DNA of 64,000 bases from Rhizophagus irregularis. Taxonomy: Eukaryota > Glomeromycota > Glomeromycetes > Glomerales > Glomeraceae. The notes below the pieces were generated by a model. The model saw only the letters and a list, made by a program, of their open reading frames with translations, had not been told where the DNA came from and did no database searches. Position numbers and translations under genes: made by a program. Below, piece after piece: positions 36,600 to 50,140 of this stretch (within the stretch, counting starts at the first letter, position 1; the number at the start of each line of letters is the position of its first letter). The stretch covers positions 1,364,001-1,428,000 of the forward strand of contig NC_089460.1 of assembly GCF_026210795.1 (NCBI RefSeq), given 5' to 3'.

Positions 36600-37762
36600 T
36601 ATTTTAGACAAATATTATTGAATTTATTCAGTCTAAAAAGTTAATTACTCATATAAATAAGTAAATTCACTGTATATTATTCCTCATCTTTAAATAGAAA
36701 TATTACAAAGGTTCTCTTTTTTTTTTAAAAAAAAATCACAATACATTATTTAAATACAATACATTATTTAAGTAGGAAAGAAAAAATTCGCTACTAAATT
36801 TCATGGAATTTATATAAAGTTGTACAGAGTACTTTACACAGAATGCGTGATTCATTATACATCGTGCAACAATAATGATTGCCTTCACGTATCATTCACT
36901 TTGTCGAAAGTTTGACGTGAATCTCAAAATACAAAGTTCGATTCTCGGAATTTCGCTTAGAACAATAAAGAGTTCGTGATATATTTAATTATTTGTTCGT
37001 GACTTTATGCTTCTTTTTGGTAAAACAAGATAATTTGATAGATAATTAGAAACAAAATAACACTTTAAACACATACTTCAATGGCATAGTTTAAAGTCTT
37101 TCATTTATGGTGTACTCTCAATCAAATACTCAAGCAAATCAACAAGGCACCAGTGTAAAGCTGAGATTTAACGAATATATTGTTCTATAAATAACAGCCA
37201 CAAATGGCTTAGATATTGGATAATACGTTGTAAATTCAATTTTTCAAGTCTGAATGGAATCAAATCAAATTTAAATCAAATCTAATCCTAGCATCAGGTA
37301 TTTGAACAGTGCCAAGTATGAAAAATTTTGCATTGTTTGAGTGTAGATAAATGATCATATTACAATTTTGAATTTTATTTGATCAATTATTTCAAAACTT
37401 TTTCGTTAGATGAGTGGCGTAATCAACAGAATGGTAAACGATGTTTAAATTATCGTAGTTCAGGCAGCAATATGAATGGATTATTACTTATATAACCGGT
37501 AAATTTATGGTCTTTTCTGAAATAGATTTATTTTTGATTTATTTAGGGTTGAAATTTTCTTTCCTTTGATGAATATCGTGCAATTATAGTTTTAGTTTTT
37601 TTTTTTGAGGGGTAATAGGTGATTCTGAGAGATAGCGGAAGAGGGTAATGATTTATTATTGTCTTTAATCTCCACTTCTCATGGTTTTTTTAATATATAT
37701 ATACTTTATATAATTATCTTAGATATTAATTGATTTCTTTAAGAATCACCAATAACTTTTAA
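36600..37762. other. Start of gene-poor region
   Basis: No intact gene. Two short stretches read like old coding DNA: a 27-codon ORF at 37107-37190 (MVYSQSNTQANQQGTSVKLR) and an open run at about 37417-37493. They could belong to the homeobox relic downstream, but that is speculative. Confidence 0.4.
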
Positions 37763-37951
37763 CTTCCTCCATCAAAGAATAACAGGAAGCGAGTTCGTGC
37801 TACTTTCGAACAACTAGCATTCTTAGAAGATACATTTAAAATTAATCCCTCTCCAAATAGTAATGTTCGTGAAGCCTTTATTCTCTGAAAATTTGTTAAA
37901 CAATAAACTTGTTTTAAGAAATGGAAAAGAAATCAAAAGCAAAAGTACTAA
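37763..37951 (+). pseudogene. Decayed homeobox (homeodomain) fragment
   Basis: The frame at 37763-37885 reads PPSKNNRKRVRATFEQLAFL, EDTFKINPSPNSNVREA, then TGA. This is the N-terminal arm, helix 1 and helix 2 of a fungal homeodomain, with the conserved L16, F20 and R31-E32. A one-base shift restores the next part (SEKFVKQ), followed by a TAA, then CFKKWKRNQKQK at 37910-37945. That last stretch lies where the WFQNRRAK recognition helix should be but keeps only the phenylalanine and basic character. With one frameshift, a nonsense codon and a lost third helix, it cannot encode a DNA-binding homeodomain. No splice donor rescues it. Confidence 0.75.
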
Positions 37952-40559
37952 TGATGGAGCGATTGTTTGATGAAATAGAAGAAACGTGTATCGAAATAAA
38001 TTAATCTACACATTTTCCAATAATTCTTAAAAGAATACTTAAAAATAAATTAAAATCTCCCAATCATTATTTCATGAATATTTTAATATTTTCTATTACT
38101 TCTATTGTTTATACCATAACCTGATTAATTTGCAAGAGCTATAATAAATCTTTTTAAAATTCAAGTAAAAGTTATTTGATTCGTTTATACGTATAACTAT
38201 AACATGATTATTCGCAGGAATAAATCAAATTTGATAAAGTTCTCATTAATAACTCCCCGACTTCATTATTGTATAATGATTATCTTTCGTAATGCCAACG
38301 ATCTAAAGTTGACATAATTCACAAATCTCAGATAAATACAAGATCGTTTGCAGTAGAAACACACTGACAGCCATATCAGACGTAATCTATTAAGTGCATT
38401 AAGTGCAAGATATATTTGTGTAATAAAAGCAAATTACAGATTTTATGATTTTCTACATTCTTTAATTAAGTACGCTTACATATATTCAAGTTAATCATAG
38501 ATATTTTTACGGTTCATTTTCCAACAACTCAACATCCGCTTTGTAGAGATCTAGAGATCACATAAAGTAAATCTATTTAATAAAAAAAATCACGAGTAAA
38601 TGACGTAACGCCTTCGCTTCTTCCATTTTTCGTACAGTCGCTTAGACCTCCTTCAAGATGCCCACTTCAAAACTAAAGAATCTAAAAAAAATAAGCAATG
38701 TCAGTAAAATGCTTATTTTTTTAAAAGAAAATAACAAAGAAAAACTTTCGAAGTTGGACGAACTCACAGCGTAAAATTAACCGCGTAATAAATTTAGGAA
38801 ATACACAATCAACAGATTGAATAATCAATCATTCATACTTGTACTTACTATATATAATGATAGAAAAAATATTTTATAGAAGACTGATCCATTAAAAATT
38901 TGATATGCAAATGAATCGTTTATTTGTAAATGAAATTATGCAATCCGATTCAATATGTCTGAATTATTGGTAGACATATGTCTTTTATATCTTTCGCGCT
39001 GAATCAATCACCAATTTCTTCTGTTAAAACTTCCTGATAATGTCCACGAGAAATAATACGATTATAATTGACATGAAAAACAAGTAAATGATTATATTTT
39101 TTCTTAGATAAGAAGCCGTTAGGAATTTGGGAGGGAAATAAAAAAATAAACATTGATCTCCAGTAGTATGATATATAACTATGTGAAACGCGAAACAAGT
39201 TTAAGACTATTTTTGTTTAATTACTAGCCATTTTTGCTATTTACTCTAGAAATTCCTTATTGGTATTGTGTAAGCATAATATTCCATAACTCGATATTGG
39301 GGAATTGATGATTACAATGATAGTGATGGATGAATATGAACAATAACATAATCCCTTAGTTATGATATGATCTCAGTTATAATGATCAATTATTTCAATT
39401 ATCGAATTATCGGCTATACGGTGTAGAATTTTAACATTATCATACTAACCATTCTTACCAATTTTAGAACAGATGTCATACTTTATATTCTCGTATAATA
39501 AAAATGATAATTCTGACACGTGAGTAGCGAGTTTATTGAACTTCGAATGTACGTCACACGATGAATCTTGGCCTTTATGGTGTTTAGATCCGTATTTATT
39601 AAACCTACCACGTATAGAAACTTTCCAAGTTTAATCGTTCATATGCATCGAAATGATTTCAGAACAATTCGAATAAACTAAAAATGTCTGGTTCCTTATG
39701 ATCAGAACTTTCAAAGATATACTGTAAATATTCTGTGAAATACGAACAATCTATTTATGTTAGGAGCGTAACGAAAGATTATATAATATATATTAAAATA
39801 ATAAGGCTCTAAAGGTTAACACTTTATAATTTACAAAAATAAGTGACCAATTAAGTTTTATTTATAATTTGAAATTAATTTTTTTAATTCTGATCATAAT
39901 TTTACTTAAATATTTTAAATATTCAGGAATGTATTAAGATTATTATATAATTATTGTCATTAACCAATAAAAAAAATGTTAACCGTTTCTGTATTTTATA
40001 TAAGCTTGGGCATTTTAAATGAACTTTTTAAAAAATTGAATTATCATTCTCAATATTTCTTTATTTGATTTATTTATTCAGTTTTAAAAGTTTTAATTAC
40101 AAATGAATTACAGGATCAATAACGTAATTAATAAATATTTAATTTAATAATATTTAATTTAATTAATTGTTGCCTTAAAGCTTATATGTTTTAAATTCGA
40201 ACTTTTAACATGCTTGTCTAAGTTAATTCTCTCTATGTCATATAATCATACATTATGTCACTTGAATATATAATTATAGTTGGAGTTTAGGCGCTTTTTT
40301 TTGCTGCAGTTCTACGGGAAGTTCCTTTTTGTAAAGCCATACAGCTATAGTAAAACAAAATTTTGAACTTTGTTTTTTCATGAAATCAAATTAATATAAT
40401 ATATAAAGACTTCTTTTCTATTTTTGCAATCTCGTTATAGATGCAAATATTTTACATGAATGATCATTTTAATGGTCGATAATACCGATATTACAAATTA
40501 TATAATTGTAATTCCTTTATTATTGTTCGCTAATATCCGAAATATTTATTCCTGAATTC

Positions 40560-40890
40560 ATTTAACAATTAATGTATGGATTAATTGAACATTTAACAAT
40601 AACGTATGGATTAATTGAACATTTAACAATAACGAATAATGTATGGATTAATTGGACACTTCAATCATCACAAGCGTTCGCTTATTGAACAACATCAATC
40701 ATCACAAAGTGTTCTCTTACTATTGAATCGTTAATTTACCATCTACGGTATCGGAGTTTAAGATCCGATACATTCAATTCAAAATTCGAATATTTATTTC
40801 CGGGATGTTTTTAAACTTACGGAGTTTCGGAATTCGAATTTTAACTATAAATTAATGTCGGAGTTTCGGAATTCGATGTTTATTTCGGAA
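40560..40890. repeat. Cluster of short tandem and palindromic repeats
   Basis: Three diverged copies of a 30-37-bp unit built on CATTTAACAATAACGTATGG / ATTAATTGAA (40560-40656) run into two copies of a TCAATCATCACAA unit (about 40660-40730). Then come a hairpin (GTATCGGA at 40748-40755, TCCGATAC at 40764-40771) and two copies of CGGAGTTTCGGAATTCGA (40820-40837, 40859-40876). Confidence 0.75.
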
Positions 40891-43142
40891 TATTTTAATG
40901 AAGTTTCAAAAAAAAATCGTAAATAAATTCCTTAGTCTCCGAATTATTTTTATTTGTATTCTTTTTTAGTAATTGAAAAAAAAAATGATCACCTTTTTTA
41001 AATTTGATCGAAATTTAAGTTTTCGATCAAGTTAATTAATATAGACAAGCATATATGTCATATGTGTACTGTATGTATGAGTATAACAATTTTCGCCGGT
41101 GAAAGCCATCATAGGCATCATTTCAAATTCCAAAACGAAAGTAAATGTAAATGATTTAACTATACAAGAGAAACAAATTACTTTTTATTTTCTACATAAT
41201 TAGTTCAAATCTGCATGTAAGAAAAACGCCTAAAACCAAATTTGATTTTTTAAACCAAAAAAAAAAGTGTGCAAAAAAAAAATAATAAGAATTTATGTCA
41301 AACTTTATTTAAAATATTAAATTTGTACATTTGGCGTTCTTTTCTTTTCATTATAAAGTGATTTTTTGGACTTACAAATCACATTATATTTGGTGATGAT
41401 TTAAAATTCTAAATTTGAATTGTTCAATAAGTTAAGAATATTGTAATAAGAAATATATATACTGTATATATATATATATATATATTTGTGCCTAAAGAAA
41501 ATCCCACGCAAAAATCCGTCAATAATAAGTTCATAGAATGACAAAATTCCATGCAGATTTACAACGGCCAATAATGTAAATTTTACTTTTTAGGAATTCA
41601 AACTGTTCAAATATGTCGTCAAGTATGTCAAGTATCTTTCTAATCGCGATTAAATCATTATTTCATTATTCTAAAATCTAAATTTATGCACAAAAAAAGA
41701 AAGCAAGAACATAAGAACATGGTATATTTTATAATGAAGATTTAATGAAGGTTTATTGTAATAATAATAATAATTGTTGGTAGGGTTAATTTATTGGATG
41801 ATTTTTTTTAAAAAAAATATTTATTTTTTATGCATTCAAATTAATTTTTTGATTACCAAAATAGGAAAATTGATTCAAATATAAAATAAGATTTCCGCCG
41901 ATTATAAAATTTCCAATTCTATGAAACCATTTTGATGCTCATTAAGGTAATAAATTTGGTATTTCTATAAGTAAAAATAAAGTTTACGTTTTTTTTTCAT
42001 AGTTTGTCATAAACAAAAAGAAACAATATAGGAAAAAAAAACGGAACAATTTCTAAGCTAAAATACCTAAAAAAGAAATTTCTTATAGAACAAACCAAGG
42101 TAATGATAATTTTTACCGGTTTTCTTCGACAAATTTATTCCGAGAGGAAACCCTAATGATTTCTTACATACAATGAGTTCGTAATTAATTTATGACATAC
42201 GTAATGTTCCCAGAGAACTTTTTAAAGTTAGTGATCATCTCCCAGTAACCTTTTGTGTTACATATCATTTATTATAAACTTCATTTGACTGGGCGCGTTA
42301 CTTTTGAAATGATTTAACCCTTGAAATTTATCTTTTTTAATATAAAATTAGTATAATGTTATAGTAAGTATATTTATATTATCATTGTTATCATTAATTA
42401 TTACATTAGAATTTACAAATTAGGGTTAAACAAAAGCCAAATGAATCCTTTTAAAATTACCTTCTTGGTATGTAAAATGACTTAAAACGTTTCAAATTTT
42501 GCATTTACATCTTATTTTATCGACTTAAAAGAGAGAATCACGAAAAATATAAAATAGATTGATAACACTAACTCTTAAATGAATTTATTTGTAGTCTTAC
42601 CTTTTTATCAATCATTATAAGTATTTATAATATTTTTTTTTGATTATTTAATTACTTTAAAAGTATTTATTTTCAAAAAATTTTCTTTGTTGTAGGAAGA
42701 ACTCCGAAATTTTGAACTTTTCCTTATTAATATTAATTTGTTATTTAACTTCACATCCGTATGAAGAATTGAGCGGGAATTTTTACGCGCTACCGAAGAA
42801 TAAGTACCCTCCCAATTGTAATTTTTATCCCAAATAATAAGATAAATTCGATTTTATCAAAACTCGAACAACTCGGAACATATATCTCATCATTATCACT
42901 TTTTTTTTTATATTAAACTGAAAATAAACTAGTTCATGGGTATCAATTACAAATGAATTATCGTTCACAGCCTGTGCGACAGTAATGTCTGACCCTGCAT
43001 AAAATATTTTATTTACAATTACTAAAATTACGTGTTCATAATTTAGTTGAAAGACGTGTTTATTATTCTATGATATGTAATAGTATAATAGTATTACAAA
43101 AAGGTTAGTACACGAAACACTTTGATATATTTTTTTTTTTTA

Positions 43143-43280
43143 TAACAAAAGTACAAATGCTGCCCGTTATAACACTGATATAAAGACATCTCGTTATAAC
43201 GACATATTCCTTTGATGTCGTTATATTTCATTAATGACAAATGACGTCGTTATATTTCATTATAACGACAATTATCGTAA
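43143..43280. repeat. Degenerate repeats of a TCGTTATAACGA motif
   Basis: Copies of CGTTATAACGACA and its inverse appear several times, with a 29-bp direct duplication (GACGTCGTTATATTTCATTA). The motif resembles terminal sequences of Tc1/pogo-type transposons, but paired ends and a TA duplication are not clear, so it is only a probable relic. Confidence 0.4.
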
Positions 43281-43937
43281 ATGCAAGAGGAAGAACTCTG
43301 AAACGTATTCCATGTGGACACGTTACCAAAAAGGTTAGATTTTAGAATATAAGTTTTTATTCGACCTAATTTTACATGATATTATAAGAGACTTGGGATA
43401 TGTATGTTGTACGTTTTGTTTTAATCGCGTTTAATGGCGTTAAAATTGTCACAAAAAAACAAGTTTGCTAAAAAAATACCAAGTAATTTGTCATTTAAAT
43501 GGAAATGATCTTTTTTCTTTCATAAATTTCTTAATTTGTAAATGAAAGACCAAATAAAAAAAGAGTCCCAAGATTTGATAAACGTAAATAATGACATACA
43601 AGGTATAACATTACCTTCTTAGTTAGTTATCTAAATGCTAAAAAGTATTTATTTTGATAATGAACACACGTCAAAATATATCCTCATTATTAACGGTCGT
43701 GCAGTACATACAGTATATGTTACACATGATGGAATTTTCTCGTATAGAAATTCTTTTAAAACTCAATCATAATCGGAAAATCATTAACTCATTTTTTTGA
43801 CGCCAACGGGAGGATCCAAATAAAAATCAGAAATATTTGTACGTCTGATCTTATTGAAATCAATTGATACCATACCATATATTTATTTTTTTGGAAACAT
43901 TGAAAGAAATTATTATAAGGAGTTAATAAAGGAGTAA

Positions 43938-43985
43938 AAGTAATAAATGTAATAAATGTAATAAATGTAATAAATGTATTAAAAG
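43938..43985. repeat. 10-bp tandem repeat
   Basis: Four copies of GTAATAAAT(G/A)-type 10-mers, followed by a related AAAAGTATAAAAGGAG unit. Simple tandem array in non-coding DNA. Confidence 0.8.
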
Positions 43986-44957
43986 TATAAAAGGAGTTAA
44001 TTTATTATAATATTCCTATAGATAACATATATATATATATCTATATATTCATATAGATACTTACTAAAGAAGTAATTCATAAATTCATAATCTGACGTAT
44101 AGGTACATATCGATAATCTTATTTATATTAAATATCCAATAATAATTTTCTGTTACGTGTAACGTTTGTAACCCTTGTAACATATTTTTAAATTTAAAAT
44201 TTAAGCATACTGTAAATTCATTACTAATATAGTTTATTTTTATTTTTTTTTTTAAAAAATAATTCATTATATAATTTTCCTAAATTGAATAGATCAATAT
44301 CAAGGGAATAAAATCATTTTTTTTTTCTGATTTTGTAAATCAAAAAAGTTTCCAAAAAATAAAAAAAAATAATGAAAGAAAAAATTTTTTTTAATTTTTT
44401 TTTTTTTTGATTACTCAATAAACTCAATAAAACTTTAAATGAATAATTTACTTGGCAAAAATATTCCTTTTATATTAATATATTTTTATAAATAGTAAAC
44501 TTATAACGCGTTATTATCATAATTAATAAAGTTAAAGTTCTAGACTCATCATTACGTCATTTTCAGTCAATGCATGTCATTGATATTTATCCATTAAAAA
44601 AAAAAAATTTTTTTTTTTTTAAAAAAAAGGGCTTCATATCACATTTAGGAGATTACTTTATTATTTATTATTATTTTTCATCCTTTTTACGTAAACGCGA
44701 AACATTTTACTGAAACTGTTATTATAATATGCAGCATAATTATTCTAAAAAAGTTCATATCACACATTTAAATAATCATAAAAAAAGATGATAAGACAGT
44801 TAAAGATGATCATAATAAAGATCATCATCATCGTTATGTGTCATATATTACCCTTAAATTATAATAAATAATAGAAAATTAGAAAAAATTTAAAATTCGA
44901 AAAATTATACATTTATATATATACAGTATATATATATATATGTATATAAGTATATAA

Positions 44958-45050
44958 CATCAATACATCAATACATCAATACATCAATACATTAATACAT
45001 TAATACACCAATACACCAATACACCAATACAACAATACACTAATACATCA
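44958..45050. repeat. 9-bp tandem repeat (CAATACATC type), about 10 copies
   Basis: Consecutive 9-mers CATCAATAC change gradually to CATTAATAC, CACCAATAC, CAACAATAC and CACTAATAC. The ordered change of one codon-like position along the array shows stepwise local duplication. Non-coding. Confidence 0.85.
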
Positions 45051-48000
45051 TATATTTACATTATTAATCAAGACAAAAAGAAGATACAAGAAGATAATAT
45101 GTAAGGAGAAGTCTATTTATTTATATGTTTCATGTTTCTTTATTTTTCTTAAACTGATGTTATAAAGGTTTAAATAGCTTACACTAAATTAGATCTTAAA
45201 TGGTCAAATTTTTAAACTTCATCAAATGACAACATAACTATTTGTGAAATATTGTGAAATAAATCCGAATTCTCGGAAACGCGTTTCACAATTTTCACGT
45301 GATTAAATGTTACACCAATCCGTAGTCCGCAGTAAACGAAATCCTTCTGCATCATATAAAGGTTTGAATATAAAATTATTCTTTTAATATTGAATTATAA
45401 TATTAAAGGGTAACAAAACTTTCTGAACCCATAAAATATTATTTATATGGCTATACACGTTAAGCCACTGAGATTGACACGAAGTTTTGAACCAATTAAA
45501 AAAAAATGATCCCGATTTTCAAAAAATTGGTTAAAATTAAAAAATTTTAAAAATTTCCAAAAATGGCAAACAATATTTTTTTTAAAAAAAGGTGATAACT
45601 AAGAGAGAGAATTAAAGAAGAAAAAATAAAAAAATCAAAATAAGAAATTTTTACAAGGAAAAAAATTTGTTTGTTTTTTTTATTTTTTTACGCGAGTTCA
45701 TTTTCAAAAAAAAAAAAATTTTTAAGAAACGAATTAAATAAAACCATTGTTACAATGACAAATTTAATCTGTTTTTCACGGGACAATCCTTAAAAAAAAA
45801 AAATATATTAAAAAAAAAAAGTTCTTTGTCTATTGTCTTTGTCTTTATAGTCATAATTCATCAATGAATTATATAATTAGTTTCAACCGTTCCAATTAAT
45901 TTGAAATTATTTTACGTAAACGAATCAAAATTTAAGGAAACAATAATTTAGAAAATAGTATCAATTTCCCATTATGGATAATTTAAATTAGTTAAGAATT
46001 TATACAAATATTTATTTAATGCAACTTTATAAATAGTTCTCAAAACAAGGAAATAATCAAAATAATTATATGAAATTATCATTGTTGTTGTAAGATTAAC
46101 CTTTTAAGCATTAAAGAAATTTCTTACAGTGTGTGTCACGATCACGCATAAATCCATGTTAGGTTGACAAGCTAACGAAAGGATAAATGTAATAATGTAA
46201 TAATTAATAATAATGATCATTTATTTTTATTAATTTAACCAATATGTATTGCAGAGCAACGAAGGAACGACGGAACGTTTCATAAAAGTATAATTATTAC
46301 TCCGAGATAGTTTAACATGAGTTTAACATAGTTTAATATAGTTTATTGGTTTAACGTGACAAATAATGAACTTCAATAAATTTAATGAATTTAATGAATT
46401 TAAAACGGTTCTTATCTTTCTTTATCTTTCTTTATCTTTAAATATCTAAAATATCTTTAAATATCCTTTTCTTTTATGTCTTTTATGTGATATATTCGAT
46501 GTGGCTTGACTCTTTGACTCTTTTATTTATTGTTCAATGACCTCCTATCTATCTATTCATGTACACATAACATTAATAATTTTTTTATTCATGCAACGCG
46601 ATATAATAAATTTCGAGGGACCAAAAATACGCGACGTTATTTCTAACAAAGTTTTTTAAAAAGTTTCATTGATAAATTAATCTAGGATTTTCTCTTTTTC
46701 AGAATTCCATGTCAGAAAAGACGATAAAAACGAATGATCTAATATTTGTGTAAATAATATATTTTATTTATAAAATGAATCTTTATTCGCTGATATTTAT
46801 TTATAGTAAAAGGTAAACATGTTTAGAAATTTGTTAACCAATAAAGGTGAAAGAAAATAAGAAGAGATTTTCAACGTTAAACACGATATCAATCAAGTTT
46901 CATTCCAGACAAAGAAATTTAATTATAATCGTTGTCATAATAATTACTGATTATCATCATTGTTTAATTACCCAAGTACACTGTATTAATTATGATTATT
47001 ATGACGCGAAATGCTAATAACGAAACCAAATCTGAAGGATTCAATAAAAAATTTTTTCATAAAGAGAAATCATTTAAAAAAAAAAGGAAAAAAAAGATAA
47101 GCCACGATACAATGCATCTTACGTGTTTTGTTTATTAAATACTTGATTAGAGAATTTCAATCAAAAAAATTTAAGGCTTATCATACTCAATTTGTATTTA
47201 ATTTCCATCAAAGCCACCAACTATATATATATATATATACATATACATATACATATATATATATATATTATATATTATATTATATTATATATATTATTAT
47301 TATAATATATATAAATATATATTATTTATAAGCCAAGTAACCATGTTTAAATTTTCGGCGATTGATAAAAGATAATTTATTAAAAACGATTTACTTCATT
47401 ATAAAAAAAATATTATTTTCTAAATTTCCCGAACTCCGAAGTTTAAAACTTGTTTAATATCAAGTTATTCATTAATGTCTATTTTCTATTAAAGTAATAA
47501 TATATATTAGATTTCATCATTTATTTCATATTGTATCACTCGTACCATAAACAGGTTTTAGAAAGAAAAAAATAAAAAATAAAAAAAAAAATTTTTTTTT
47601 ATTTTTTTTTCTTTTTTTTAAAAAAAAAATTCTTAATTTAATTAAAAAATGACATTGTGTTAAATTATTATTATTATTCTTTCTATTTTACTTTATTTAC
47701 TTCTTACTTAAAAAAGAACAATGCCCAAAAAAAAAAAAAAATTTACGATTTTATTACGGTTATCAAACTTTATCATTTTTTTTTTAAATGGTCTCATATG
47801 ATGTACACCTTTTATGGAGAAAAAAAAAAAAAAGAAATTTATACATTTTAAACTTCATTGGTAAAAAAAATTTAATCAAGTTCTAAACCGGGTTTAACCG
47901 TTTTTTTTTTTTTTTGAATCAAACATTTTTACCAAAAGAAATTTTTTAAATAAAAAAAAAGTTCATGTTTTCGCTTATCATTTATTAAAAAGGGTTAATT

Positions 48001-48332
48001 TCTTATTATTACGGAGATACCGTTGATATCATTCTTTTTAAAATTATCCAAAAATTACAGAATGAAATAATTTGGCGCAGTTCATGATTATTCCTTTCTC
48101 GATTCAACGCCGGTAACATCAAAAAATCATCTATTAATAACCTGGTGTTACCATGCTTTAAAACTTGACTTCGAAAAAGAAGAAATGTGGCAAAGTCATG
48201 AAAATTTAACATAAAAAAACTGGCTTTTATTCCTTCCTTCTGGTACCACAAAGTAAATAAATTGTAACACTCATTTTAACATTACAAACTATTAAGGTAC
48301 GCTACCCACACGGATTACACAGATTACCACAC

Positions 48333-48353
48333 TTCTTGCATAATATGCAAGAA
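48333..48353. repeat. 21-nt perfect palindrome
   Basis: TTCTTGCATA and TATGCAAGAA flank a single A: 10-bp perfect arms about one base. It lies 0.9 kb past the 3' end of the bZIP gene, inside DNA of otherwise low complexity, with CCACAC/GTGTG outer partial symmetry. Confidence 0.7.
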
Positions 48354-49258
48354 AACATGGTTTGGTGTGAATATGGTGTGAAATGATGCCACTTTTAATC
48401 GTATAACTCAATAATATTATTTATTATTTGAAAAATAAAACGTGTAACATGTGTTTATTTGTCTCTTTTTGTTAATTAGAACAAGTCGTTTGTGAAATTT
48501 CAAAATTAGCTTATCAATCAATCAATCAATCATATATTATATGTTTAGTTATATTTTTAAAATCCTATTAACATTATTTATTTATGAAATTATTACAAAA
48601 ATGTAAAAACTCGGAAAAAAAAAAATCAATTACAAGGAAGAAAATAAAAAAGAAAAATTTCATATTTAAAAGCTAAAATTCTAATTAGAATCTTATTCCG
48701 AGGGGAAAAAAAAAATTTACAAAAAAAAATGTCGGATCAAAAAAAAAGGAATTAAATTTCTAGATACAAAACGGGAAAGGAATATACTATTCTGTAAATT
48801 ATATCTATAGTGAACCTGCAACTGATATATATTTATCATATAATTGAAAAAATGAAGCCCACCCCCGCGAAAAAAAAAATAAAATAAAACAAAAATGAAA
48901 ATATTTCTCTATATATATATATATATAAAAGGGGAAAAAATATGCACAAATTTGTACAAAAAAGAAAAAAATAAAAAATAAGGAAAAAAAAATTATTTAT
49001 ATCTTTACATTTTATACGGAAAGATAAAAAGGTGGGATGAAATGAATATGAATATAAAAAGAAGTAAAAAAAAATATATATATATAATCTATATAAAAAA
49101 GCATGAAAAAAAAATGATGATTTAATATTATGAATTCTTAAACCTTAAAAAAATCTTGAATTGTTGTTGTTGTTATATAATGATGATATGGGTATTATAA
49201 TATTTATATATATATATAAAAATGTTTTTTTAAAATGCTTTTATTAATATGGCGCAGT

Positions 49259-50140
49259 TTACTTGCGAGAATTTTTTGAAGGGCCAGTTCCTTTTGCATG
49301 ACCGCTGAATCCTCCTCTTTTTGTTGAATTTTTTCTGATGGATGAAGAGATACATGAACTTGATGTTATTTCTAAATCATCATCAGCAATTGAACTTGGT
49401 GAAAGTGTTAATTTGGCACCTCCTCTTCCTAGTCGTTTCAATATTTTTCCTTCTACTAATTTGCTTTTAAGTTTATCAATGGTTTCTTTTAATTCCAAAT
49501 TTTCAGATCTAATTTCTTCAAGTTGTCTTAATAAAACATTGTTTTCGGCGGATAATTCGGCAATAGTTGTACTCATTTCTTGATTTTGTCTATGTTTCTT
49601 TGCTCTGTATTTAGCTGATGCAATCTTATTTCTTTCTCGACGTTCTTGTAAAGAAAGTGGCATAATCATTCCTGAGGTTTGTATCGTTGTCATATATGAA
49701 TTTTGATCATCCGATTTGGTGCTTGCAACGGAAGGTGTTGATGGTGATGAATTAGTTGGACTATAAGATTGGATTGGTGCGAGAGAGGGTGAAGCGATTG
49801 GCATGGATGTTGGTGAAGTAATAGGAGTTGGTAACTTATATGGATCGATATCCTTAGAAGATGTAGGGATTAAATGTTGATGAGGATGATGAGGTAATGG
49901 AAGTTGTGAAGAATATTGATATTGATTTAATTGATTTTGTCCTAATTCTGAACGACGATAATGATGTTCAACTGAAGATGTATTTGGTTCATTGCTGATT
50001 AAATTTTGAATATCAATTCTTCTATTGCTTTCAGAATTTGTTAATGCTGTCATTCTTTGCGTATTGTAATGACGATCATATTCCGGATAACCGCGAGAGC
50101 CAGCAGCGACGGTAACAGGAGTATTGGTTACAATTGACAT
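49259..50140 (-). CDS. bZIP transcription factor
   Basis: A single-exon 293-residue nuclear DNA-binding protein. The N-terminal 160 residues are disordered and rich in S/P/Q/H (activation-type). The basic region LQERRERNKIASAKYRAKKH at about 163-182 has the N-x7-R signature (N..ASAKYR), followed by a leucine zipper with heptads through AELSAENNVLLRQLEEIRSE and LKETIDKLKSKL. The C-terminus is S/K-rich with a basic end. The basic region is nearest to the fungal Met4/Cys3/ATF4-like group by eye, which often act in sulfur or amino acid control; the target is not known. Upstream lies 13.9 kb without any gene. The ATG at 50140 is the first in frame. Confidence 0.9.
   Translation of the reverse strand: MSIVTNTPVTVAAGSRGYPEYDRHYNTQRMTALTNSESNRRIDIQNLISNEPNTSSVEHHYRRSELGQNQLNQYQYSSQLPLPHHPHQHLIPTSSKDIDPYKLPTPITSPTSMPIASPSLAPIQSYSPTNSSPSTPSVASTKSDDQNSYMTTIQTSGMIMPLSLQERRERNKIASAKYRAKKHRQNQEMSTTIAELSAENNVLLRQLEEIRSENLELKETIDKLKSKLVEGKILKRLGRGGAKLTLSPSSIADDDLEITSSSCISSSIRKNSTKRGGFSGHAKGTGPSKNSRK

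Larger units (their letters stand above)
37952..49258. other. Gene desert left of the bZIP gene
   Basis: About 11.3 kb with no recognisable gene on either strand. Contents are A/T homopolymers, TA microsatellites (41465-41485, 47220-47330), short tandem arrays listed separately, A(n)T(n) blocks and transposon-like fragments (43150-43280). Open frames longer than 60 codons here (for example minus 39198-39004 and 48251-48009) have no family resemblance. No tRNA or rRNA was recognised. Confidence 0.6.

Noticed and set aside
36915-36950. GTTCGATTCTCGG, resembling a tRNA T-loop
   Set aside because: The flanking bases do not form a T-stem and no other tRNA arms are present.
39004-39198. 64-codon minus-strand frame ending HYQEVLTEEIGD
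   Set aside because: Reads plausibly at its end but has no recognised relatives and no partner exon.
47128-47331. Open frame of alternating Y/I/T
   Set aside because: Translation of a TA-rich microsatellite.
48009-48251. 80-codon minus-strand open frame with fairly normal amino acid mix
   Set aside because: No family resemblance and no clear start context. Could be a relic but nothing supports it.
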